A stretch of DNA of 64,000 bases, taken from Aureobasidium sp. EXF-3400 (taxonomy: Eukaryota; Ascomycota; Dothideomycetes; Dothideales; Saccotheciaceae). Within the stretch, counting starts at the first letter, position 1. Every line of letters begins with the position of its first letter. Where the stretch lies: positions 1 to 64,000 of the forward strand of contig SWBL01000098.1 in assembly GCA_024195585.1 (NCBI GenBank), written 5' to 3'. Below the pieces are notes generated by a model. That model made no database searches. It was not told where the DNA came from and worked only from the letters and a program-made list of their open reading frames with translations. Below are positions 55,755-64,000 of this stretch, piece after piece. The position numbers were made by a program, and so were the translations under genes.

Positions 55755-58299
55755 ATGCCAGTACCTATCATTCTCCCACCTCATCCATTCAAAGGTCGGA
55801 AAAAGCATAGTTCAGATGAGTTGAACGAAGATATCTCCCGAGCAGCAGCGTCTCTTGAAAGTGGCACCTTCCAATATGTGTCTACAGCATTCCTCTCACA
55901 GGCAATCCAATATCTCACACAGGTCACTGCGACGGCTGTCGATCCTACAACTGGCAAGGTCTATATTTTACGTCGCACACAGCCAGCGATTGTCATCCTC
56001 AATGCTGATGGATCTTTGGCTGGAACTCGTTCGGACACCAAGATCATACAGGGTCATTCGATAAAGGTCTTTGTTACTGACAATGGTTCAGCTTCCTTGT
56101 GGGTGACTGATATAGACGGCACTTGCATTCGTACTTTCAATACAGAAGGTGAAGCGTTGTCCGTCATTGGGCCAGAAATTCAAGGGACCACTACGATGGG
56201 TTCCAAAGACGGGTCGATTGGTGTGCCTGAAGCTCATGGTCCAGTCACGCTAGGCAAGGTATGTGCTCTAACAACTTCTCTGTATGGTTCGACTTTTGAC
56301 CTTGCAAGATCACCGATGTCGCCTTTGACACCACTCTGGGGCAGATTTATGTCACGGATGGCGATGTTGGCGGTCCTAATAATCGTGTTCTTGTTCTGAA
56401 TCGGAGCTGCGAGTGTCTCGCCGTATGGGGTTCACCTTCGCTGCAAGCTCACACCTCAAACTCGAAAGCTAAGTTTAATCTTCCGCACGCCTTACTCGTC
56501 GATGGAATATCACGCGTATGGATCGTGGACAGCCTGAACTCTCGCGTTGTGGTTCTCGACTCAGCTGGTAACGACCTCGCGGAAATTTCTATTCCAGGCC
56601 AGAAGCTCTATGGTATCGCACTTTCCACAGCCCGCACGACCGATCAGATTTCGGGAACCATCTATGTCACGGGACAATCCATTTCTGATCCCACTCAGAG
56701 CTTTGTGTCCTTGTATCAGATCGCCATGGACAGTACAAATCCCACCAACATCATCAGAGATCCAATCATCAACCCACAGAATCAGCCTTTGACTACTTGG
56801 ACCCTCGAGACAGGCATGTTGCATAGCGTAACACCAGGCTGTGTTGGGAATGCTGATCTGATGCTTTTGAGTACTTCTCCAACAAGCACAACCACTTCTG
56901 CCTTGGCCTACGAGATGGCTGTGCCCCGTCCACAGCTGCAGATACAGCCTTCGTACCCGCCCCCAGTGTGGCCTTCCAAATTTGTGGCAACGGCTCTTAT
57001 GCACCCTTTCCGTATTGGTGATCCAGTTTTGGTAGCAGAAGTCACTTACGATGACACGTTGAGAAGTATAATATTCGACATTGTCGACCTATCGGGCAAC
57101 AGCATGACACTGGTCTTCAAATCTACAGCTACTGGGACCCTGTATTGGATGAGAAAGAGTGGTAAAGTGTATGGGCCATACTCAACAGATATGGTTGTTC
57201 CCAAGGCAGATTGGCATGTTTCTCGCACGACGTGTTCAGGCATGCTGCCTATCCTTGATGTCGACTGCAATTGGTGGTCAGAGATGACTACACCAAAAGC
57301 AACCAACTGGGTAAGTGGCGTCCCCTGGTGTACATGCTTAGTCCTTTGTTGACTTATCGTCAAGCACTGGTTCCGATCCGATAACAACGTACCTTGGCGT
57401 ACCATGAATTCGACTGAAGAGAACCTGGATAAAGTACCCGTCCTTGGTGAATTTGCATTTATCTACTGGCCCAGCTTCCAGGCGGTGGCGACCGATGATG
57501 TTGGTGCAACTTTGTTCGAGTTCGAGCAACAAAGCGCAAAGCATCAGGACTCTGGAGGTAAGGTTCTCTGTCGAGTAACCACTGGACTTCCAGAACACTG
57601 ACGGATCACCCAGTTGCGGATTTCATGGCTTCCACAGATACTGTACTTTCCCGAGCCATTGCAGTGCTATCACAGAGTGGTACCGCCAGCCAAGAAACAA
57701 GAGACGTGTCGACCTTGATTACTGGACTCTCTGCTGGAGATGATGGTCTTCCGTTGCCAGTCTGGCCCGAACAATTTTTCATGACCTGTACAATGACTCC
57801 AGTCAACAGACCAACCCCACTGAGTACTGAAATGACCTACGATTGGCCAGCCGAGTCACAAAGAACACGAATGTTCGATCCTCTTACACAAGGACAGCCT
57901 CAGAAGGTCACAGACGCGGAACTCAAGGACTCGGAGACCTGGATCTTCTCACGATCCGCAGACGGGACTTTCCAATGTGAGACGAGTCTTCCTTTCGGAC
58001 CCACCAGTCCAACCTGGGCAACCAAAGGTGGCGGTAAGACCATGTACACGATCAAAGACAATCCTCAGTTGAGTCCAGGAACCGTCACCCGCTGTTTCTC
58101 TGCACCCATAGACGAGCCTGGTCAATTCTGGATCTGGTACAAAACCGGCGACGTGCCAGTCGTCTTCTGTCAAACTCGACCACCTGCTTCTGAGGGCACT
58201 AATCTGGCGTTGGCAGACTATAGCGCATTCCAAGTCACGGATTTGATTGACCCGGACACCTTCGATGTTCCACCCCCATGCGCGAAAGCTAGAGGGTAG
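55755..58299 (+). CDS. NHL-type beta-propeller protein with duplicated C-terminal module, function unknown
   Basis: Predicted 794-aa protein, exons 55755-56258, 56309-57310, 57365-57557 and 57614-58299; introns are 50-56 bp. No signal peptide is evident (MPVPIILPPHPFKGRKKHSS). Residues about 55-290 contain propeller blades: TATAVDPTTGKVYILRRTQP, SLWVTDIDGTCIRTFNTEGE, ITDVAFDTTLGQIYVTDGDV with NNRVLVLN, and LLVDGISRVWIVDSLNSRVV. The NxRVxVxD pattern is NHL-like. Two similar modules of about 160 residues follow, at about 385-545 (PPVWPSKFVATALMHP) and about 613-775 (LPVWPEQFFMTCTMTP). Both continue with a VTYD/MTYDW strand, TGTLYW or DGTFQC, and a W.WF or FWIWY region. The module is not assigned to a family by me. 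A lyase or binding scaffold role would be guesswork. Confidence 0.8.
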
Positions 58300-59016
58300 G
58301 ACATCGTAGAGTCATGGGCGGTTGGTAAATAATGTTAGTTGTCATGAAGCTATATCCTTTTGCTGTATTGTAGGCCATCCTTGGCAGCAATCGCGCCTGC
58401 GATCCAGGTTCAGCAGTCGAGACGTGACTGCCAGAAATTTGTCGAAATGCCACGGCATCGTTTGCCCGGCAGATGCCGCTTCGCGCTTGCACAGCCGGAG
58501 AAGGTCGGGACGCCATCCTTCCTCAGCTTTCCTCTGCCTCATCGCCATTGCAACGCATCAACGCAAGGATGCAACATGAGCCGAATTGTATCGTTTTTTC
58601 TTCTTGATACCGTAAAGGGAAGCCTCAAGAGAAGGATGGCAAGATAAAACTTTACCACCGTGACGACTCAACTCTTCTCGAACATATCCCGCGTGCAGTA
58701 TGCGGGGTGTGCTTCCGAAGATAAGCATCTGGCCTGTCGTTGGTCTGTTCAATTTCTGAACCTGGTTTGCTAACAACGACAAAGTGCATGACTGTAGACA
58801 ACAAGCACTTTGTGCATCTTATCGATGGCTTATCTTGGTCCCTGGCTGTCGTCTCCACGAGATTCTTCTTTCGATCTTGCATGCCAGCTACAGTGATTTT
58901 GTCTCGGCCTATAAGGAGGCAGGCATAGCTGAGCATTATATATGCCACTCTTCCCATCCTACTCAGAAGGCTGAGTCTGCTTGACGCAACATCGATATCT
59001 ATTCACTGCAGTCATC
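58300..59016. promoter_or_regulatory. Intergenic region, promoter of permease gene
   Basis: About 720 bp. A TATATATG element at about 58934-58942 lies about 80 bp before the permease ATG. No further gene is supported. Confidence 0.5.
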
Positions 59017-60777
59017 ATGTCGGATATGATGGATCAGAAAGTGTTTGACGGAGCAGTCGCAGACGATGTCGCTCTCGAGCAGCTTGGATACCAACAAGGT
59101 TTGTGTCATCGGGATCTTGAAACTTGACTGCAGCTTCTGACCTCAATATAGAGCTCAAGCGAACATTCAATCTGGTCAGCATGATCGGATTTTGCTTCTC
59201 GATTGTCTCCAGCTGGACAGCACTATCCGGTGTACTCATCATTGGAGCCGAAAGTGGTGGACCGCCAGTCATGATCTGGTCATGGGTAGGAGTGTGTGTG
59301 TTCACCATGGCTGTTGCTTTATCCATGGCCGAGATGTGCTCAGCCTACCCATTGGCAGGTGGTCAATACTCATGGGCTGCCATTCTAGCGCCCCGGAGCT
59401 GGTCCAAAGGACTATCCTATATCTGCGGATGGTTTATGTTGATTGGTATCATTGCTATGGGTGCCGTAGTCAATTTCATCGCTTCTGGATTTATCCTCGC
59501 CATGGCCGTCCTCAACAACCCAGAATACGAGATCACTCGTTGGCAATCGACTCTGGTAGCCTACGCAGTCGCCATTGCTGCTCTCTCATTGAACATCTTT
59601 TGTCCGCAGATGCTGCACAAAATGACCAACTTCTTCCTCATCTGGAATATGGGATCTTTCCTCATCATCCTCATCACCATCCTCGCTACGAATGATCACA
59701 AGCAGACTCCCAGCTTTGTCTTTTCAGAGTTCCAGAACTTCACCGGCTTCAACAAGCCGTATGCCGCCATCTTGGGTCTGTTGCAGTCGGCTTTCGGTAT
59801 GTGCTGCTATGATGCTCCGGCACATATGACAGAAGAGATCAACGACGCCAGAAAAGTTGCCCCCAAAGCAATCATTCTCTCTGTAGGTCTTGGTGCAGTC
59901 ACTGGATTTGCTTTCTTGATCGCAGCATGTTTCTGTATGGGTTCGATCGATAGCGTGGCTGAGAGTGCCACTGGCAGTCCTATCGTTCAGATCTTCTACG
60001 ACTCGACGCAGTCTGTTGCAGGTGCTTCGTGTCTGACTTTCCTGATGATCATGATACAATTCTTCTCGGCAATCTCGCTACTTGCAGAAGGTGGTCGTGC
60101 AGTGGTGAGTCAACCTTCGTCTGTATACCTAGCTTCGCTGACAGAAACTCCTCTAGTACGCATTCGCTAGAGATCGTGGTCTTCCCTTCTCCCACGTCTT
60201 CAGCAAAGTACATCCTACTAAACAGGTGCCCATCTACGGTATCCTCTTGACTTTCATCGTACAGATAGCTCTGAACTCTATTTACTTTGGCACGGTAACG
60301 GGCTTCAACACCGTCGTCTCGATTGCCACAGAAGGCTTCTGTAAGACAGAGCACCCTATCCTACGCATACCACTTACTGACAACATACTTCCAGACGTTT
60401 CCTACGCCATTCCCATCCTCCTCCGCGTCATCGCACCCCTCACGATGACAACAGCGCCTAAATTCGAAGGTCCCTGGAACCTCGGCCGCTGGAGTCTGCC
60501 AATCAACATTATGGCTCTAGTTTATCTGCTCTTTACCTCCATCACCTTCAACTTCCCCTCGCTTAACCCAGTGGACTCGGAAAACATGAACTATACTTCC
60601 ACGGCTGTGGGCGTAGTCATGTTGGTTGCGTTGATCACTTGGTTCACAACGGCCAAAGGGAACTTTAGAAGCCCTGGTATCAGCGAAGAAGTGGTTATTC
60701 ATAGTGCGCCACATACAGAGGGTGATCGGGAAACTGAGGTCGTGAGGGATGAGAAAACATTGAGGAATGCGTATTGA
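59017..60777 (+). CDS. APC-family amino acid / GABA-type permease
   Basis: Amino acid-polyamine-organocation permease, 533 aa, exons 59017-59098, 59152-60104, 60157-60340 and 60395-60777; introns are 52-54 bp. The first intron joins LEQLGYQQ to ELKRTFNLVSMIGFCFSIVS, the classical start of the fungal GABA/choline permease group. Further marks are SMAEMCSAYPLAGGQYSWAA, KGLSYICGWFMLIG and CCYDAPAHMTEEINDARKVA. After the second intron comes YAFARDRGLPFSHVFSKVHP, then IPILLRV and APKFEGPWNLGRWSLPINIM. About twelve helices are predicted with cytosolic ends. Candidate substrates are GABA, choline or other amino compounds. It is probably plasma-membrane located. Confidence 0.93.
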
Positions 60778-61233
60778 GTTTGCTGTGTAGGATTGAAATC
60801 GGAACCCATACAATATAACAAAACCGTGTCTTGAATCGATGTGGTCATTGAAGTGACCTTATCACCTTGTATCTCTTGATGCCCTGCTATGCGGGATCTT
60901 TAGTAGAGTTGCCATCTATCTCAAGTTCGTCGGGATTGTATCGTTGTGATGGAAGGAGCCTAGGCCACACACTTTTACGTGCTTTCCCAAAGAAGCTTCC
61001 ACGCCTATGAAGGCTGATCACAAAGCCAAGGTCGGAAGTTTGTACATTGTTGAGTAGCAGGGACGCATTGGGTTAGAAAAAGGAAGGAGATCTGAGGGGT
61101 ACAAACCCCATTCAGGGTTTGGGGGTCATTAAATTCGATATACTTGTAGCTATGGGGTCACCGCATGGTCCTGAATACACAGCAAGGACAGCGACTACTA
61201 CATCGATAAGAGCAAGTGGCATGCAGAATCATC
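60778..61233. other. Intergenic, convergent 3' ends
   Basis: About 455 bp between the converging permease and msh2 genes. A short inverted GGGGTACAAACCCC at about 61097-61110 could form a hairpin. No gene is supported. Confidence 0.5.
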
Positions 61234-63990
61234 TCACAGTCCCTTCAGACCCATGAAGAACTTGTTGGCTCTCAACTGCTCATTCTCAGCAACCATGGTC
61301 TTGAGCCTCTTGACCTGTTCCTTGCCATCCATATCTTGACCTTCTGTCTCCTCCTTCCACTTCAGCAGCAACTCCTTGAGTAGTCTGTTACCTTCAGCAA
61401 CGTCTTCTTTACTTGCATTCTTGAGCTCCGACTTTGCCTCTTCGTTTTTGCCGGCAAAGTCTTCCAACTCATCTGCCTTGCGTTTGGCCATTGAGATAAC
61501 CTTTTGTGGGAAACGAACGAGCTCTGCAACGTGAATACCGAAACTTTGATCGCTGATGCCGGGCTCGACTTTGTACATGAGCAGGACTTGAGGAGCGGAG
61601 TCTGCTGATGATCCGTCACTGACATCCGCAACGACATGCAGATTCTGGACTTGTGAGTAGGTGTCGACCAGTGCGGTCAACTCGTGGAAATGTGTTGCGA
61701 AGAGGGTAAAGGCACCGATCTCCTTGATGATGTGCTCGCTGATGGCCCAGGCCAGACCAAAACCGTCGTAGGTGCTTGTGCCTCTACCCAACTCGTCGAT
61801 GATGATCAGACTCTCTTTTGTGGCTGACTTGAGAATATTGGCTGTCTCAAGCATCTCAGCCATAAACGTCGAGACACCCTTGAGTTGACTGTCGCTGGCA
61901 CCTACACGAGCAAGAATGCAGTCGAAGAGGGTGAGCTCAGCAGATGTGCAAGGTACGAAGCAGCCCATCTGGGCCATCAAGGCGATGACACCAATCTGAC
62001 GAATGTATGTACTCTTACCACCCATGTTGGGCCCCGTGATCACCAGGAACTCGGAGTCTTCCCGTTTGAGGGTCACATCATTGGCCATGAAGGTGATTTC
62101 GTCTTGAGCCTCCATGCAAGGATGACGAGCTTCAATCAGAACAGTGTCACCAGTACCACGAGGGTGCATCTTTGGTCGACAGTAGGGCGTGGGTGCATGA
62201 AGAGCAACGTGAGCGAATGAGACGATAACATCCATATGTGCGAGAATGCCAGCAAGCTTTTCGACGACTGGACAGTATGAAGCTGCGACTCCTACAACTT
62301 CCTGTACTAAGCCGCTCTGCGTGCGGTTGTAATTCTCAGAGAGCTGATCATGCTCTCTGCGAGCCGCCTGCAGAGTGGTTGTGGTGAAGTAGATACCGTT
62401 CTTCTGCGTCGAGCATTCCTGATACTGCTTCTTGTTGCGGATTGTGCCAGCCTCTGCTCTTGTGACACGGAAGCACCAACCATGAACTTTGTGGTTCTCA
62501 AGGAAAAGTTTCTTCTCGGTATCAAGACCAAGATCGTCTCCAACTCTGCCATGTTCCTTGTCCATGCTATAACGAAGTTTGTCGAGCTTTGTTCGGATTA
62601 TCTTCAAGCTTTCGTCAAAGTCAGACTTGATGATGAACTCATGGTTCTCTAGCGCATCAAGATCCACTGTGGTTTCCACCATCTCTTGCAGCTTGCCCAG
62701 AGCATCAGCACACTCGCGCAGCTTGTTGGTGTATTCACTGTCGAGAGGATCCTTGTACTCTTCGTCCATGACGGCCTCAAGAGTCCCAATGAAACCGGGT
62801 ATGCGGATAGCAACCTGGTACACGCGAATGACATCTTCCAGGGTGGCATTCTTGCGTTGGAACTTCTTGGCCAGTCGGTAAAGGTCGGGTATGGACCTGA
62901 GGTGATCTGAAGACATCGACTCGGCGAGCTGAGTATCGTTGACAAATGCTTCTACGAGTTGCAATCGACGCTCAATATCTTCCAGATTCATCAAGGGCTG
63001 CTTGAGCCACTGGGCGAGTAGACGACTACCGATAGGGGTCTTGCAGTGATTGAGCAAGCCATACAAGTTCATCGTCTTCGAGCCGTCCTTTGGTCCAGGC
63101 ATAAGATTGAGGGCCTTCAAAGCAGACGCGTCTAGCTTCATATACTGCGATAGGTCGTGTTGGTATAGTTGGTATTGGCCGAAGTTTGAAGTATCGTTCA
63201 TAGCGCCCAGGTACTTGACAAGAGCAGCTGATGCCCCCATGGCCAATTTTAATTCCGTCTGTGGGAGTGTCGAGGTGCGTTCTTCACGCAGCAGCCTGTT
63301 CAAGTCCTGCTCGATGTCTTTGCTGCTGAAGTCCGCTGATGGGCGTTCAGACACAGCGCATTGGCAGTTGTCTGCAATAGCTCGTAGCTTAGCTAACTCT
63401 CCATCTTTCTTCTGTCCGTCATATTGAACAAGGACTTCTCGAACACCCAGTTGAATGATCAAGCTTTCGAAGTTGGAGTAAATGTCGTTGTCCACAAACT
63501 CACTCACACCAAGCTCACGAACGCTAGCATCTGCAAAGCAGACACCAACATTTCGTGCTTCGGATGCTTTTGCTGACACTTTGACAGCGAGAATGATGGG
63601 GGCGGCTTCCATGCTGCTGCCAAGCTCGTCTTCAACATCCTGAAGGTTTCCGGGTGAAGCTCGTTTAGTGAGATTGAACTTGTTCTTGCCGGCAGATTCC
63701 CAGATCTCAATGCGCTTACCGAGACGGAATAGAGCCTCGCGTAAGAAGTTACGGAAAACGGTTTGTGATAGTGTGACCGATGGGAGTCCAGGGTCGCGGC
63801 CGAGCTGCTTGATTACTGAGGTTGTCTTGTATTGATTTTGAGCGATGAACTTGGCATCATCGCCATGTGCTGTGTAGTAGTCGTTTCTGTCAAAGAGTCG
63901 TATCGTGTCGTCGTCTGTTCCTGACAGACTTTTGAAGAACTTAATGAAGCCGTACTCGTCGTCCACTTTGAGCTCAGGTCTTGATGCCAT
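61234..63990 (-). CDS. msh2: DNA mismatch repair protein MSH2
   Basis: MutS homologue 2, 918 aa, single exon. It pairs with MSH6 or MSH3 to recognise mismatches and loops in nuclear DNA. The N-terminal mismatch-binding domain begins MASRPELKVDDEYGFIKFFK. The connector and lever domains follow (LNLMPGPKDGSKTMNLYGLL, CKTPIGSRLLAQWLKQPLMN). The ATPase has Walker A TGPNMGGKSTYIRQIG (about 652-667), signature VGASDSQLKGVSTFMAEML, Walker B IIDELGRGTSTYDGFGLAWA and the His-containing TLFATHFHELTAL. The C-terminal helix-turn-helix dimerisation part is present to the end (NKFFMGLKGL). The length equals that of other fungal MSH2 and the ATG at 63990 is in normal position, 10 bp from the window edge. 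Confidence 0.97.
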   Translation of the reverse strand: MASRPELKVDDEYGFIKFFKSLSGTDDDTIRLFDRNDYYTAHGDDAKFIAQNQYKTTSVIKQLGRDPGLPSVTLSQTVFRNFLREALFRLGKRIEIWESAGKNKFNLTKRASPGNLQDVEDELGSSMEAAPIILAVKVSAKASEARNVGVCFADASVRELGVSEFVDNDIYSNFESLIIQLGVREVLVQYDGQKKDGELAKLRAIADNCQCAVSERPSADFSSKDIEQDLNRLLREERTSTLPQTELKLAMGASAALVKYLGAMNDTSNFGQYQLYQHDLSQYMKLDASALKALNLMPGPKDGSKTMNLYGLLNHCKTPIGSRLLAQWLKQPLMNLEDIERRLQLVEAFVNDTQLAESMSSDHLRSIPDLYRLAKKFQRKNATLEDVIRVYQVAIRIPGFIGTLEAVMDEEYKDPLDSEYTNKLRECADALGKLQEMVETTVDLDALENHEFIIKSDFDESLKIIRTKLDKLRYSMDKEHGRVGDDLGLDTEKKLFLENHKVHGWCFRVTRAEAGTIRNKKQYQECSTQKNGIYFTTTTLQAARREHDQLSENYNRTQSGLVQEVVGVAASYCPVVEKLAGILAHMDVIVSFAHVALHAPTPYCRPKMHPRGTGDTVLIEARHPCMEAQDEITFMANDVTLKREDSEFLVITGPNMGGKSTYIRQIGVIALMAQMGCFVPCTSAELTLFDCILARVGASDSQLKGVSTFMAEMLETANILKSATKESLIIIDELGRGTSTYDGFGLAWAISEHIIKEIGAFTLFATHFHELTALVDTYSQVQNLHVVADVSDGSSADSAPQVLLMYKVEPGISDQSFGIHVAELVRFPQKVISMAKRKADELEDFAGKNEEAKSELKNASKEDVAEGNRLLKELLLKWKEETEGQDMDGKEQVKRLKTMVAENEQLRANKFFMGLKGL

Positions 63991-64000
63991 GATTGCGTAG

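Noticed and set aside
61097..61110. GGGGTACAAACCCC as a terminator
   Set aside because: The stem is only four or five bases and fungal Pol II termination does not rely on such hairpins.

Overview
This window comes from a filamentous ascomycete (Pezizomycotina). Short introns of about 48-125 bp with GTRNGY donors and YAG/AAG acceptors interrupt most genes. The gene content fits the same group: Zn2Cys6 regulators, CFEM/GPI proteins, a BYS1-domain protein, a fungal rhodopsin-fold membrane protein, Sec18, lanosterol synthase and MSH2. A Dothideomycete, perhaps Aureobasidium-like, is my guess from overall protein character; it is not proven. Gene models below were built by hand from splice signals, and reading-frame closure was checked for every multi-exon model.

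Layout. 0-16 kb: 5'-truncated histone H4; type II haloacid dehalogenase; short Zn2Cys6 regulator; short-chain acyl-CoA synthetase (ACSS3/propionyl type); CYSTM-type Q/Y/P-rich protein; secreted amidase (minus) facing a rhodopsin-fold membrane protein (plus); one-pass membrane protein; Sec18/NSF. 16-23.9 kb: gene-poor, with one P/Q-rich conserved-looking protein (20.3-21.7 kb) behind an unusually long upstream region, plus one doubtful minus-strand ORF. 23.9-28.6 kb: mitochondrial FtsJ-type rRNA methyltransferase; lanosterol synthase (minus); BYS1-domain secreted protein (minus). 28.6-31.9 kb: no gene seen. 31.9-40.9 kb: small protein; mitochondrial cysteine synthase (minus); METTL25-like methyltransferase; a 2.2-kb island of several local tandem repeats; a small acidic protein; AP-1 mu. 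42.5-60.8 kb: a surface/transport-rich block with a GPI-like secreted protein, sugar/inositol-type MFS transporter, monocarboxylate-type MFS transporter divergent from a Zn2Cys6 regulator, CFEM protein, HOL1-like MFS transporter, NHL-propeller protein with a duplicated C-terminal module, and an APC amino-acid/GABA-type permease. 61.2-64 kb: MSH2 (minus).

How the genes may work together. Most of the first 41 kb is housekeeping (chromatin, vesicle traffic, sterol synthesis, mitochondrial RNA modification, cysteine synthesis). The 42-61 kb block is dominated by uptake and cell-surface functions. The Zn2Cys6 regulator at 48.5 kb shares a 430-bp promoter with the monocarboxylate-type transporter, and that promoter holds a perfect CGG-N5-CCG palindrome. 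That makes a local regulator-transporter module plausible.

Most unusual observations: a strictly 17-bp-period minisatellite (43312-43447); a cluster of different tandem repeats at 36.0-38.1 kb, including a diverged coding-like module; the duplicated, unassigned domain after the NHL propeller at 55.8-58.3 kb; and the palindrome in the divergent regulator/transporter promoter.
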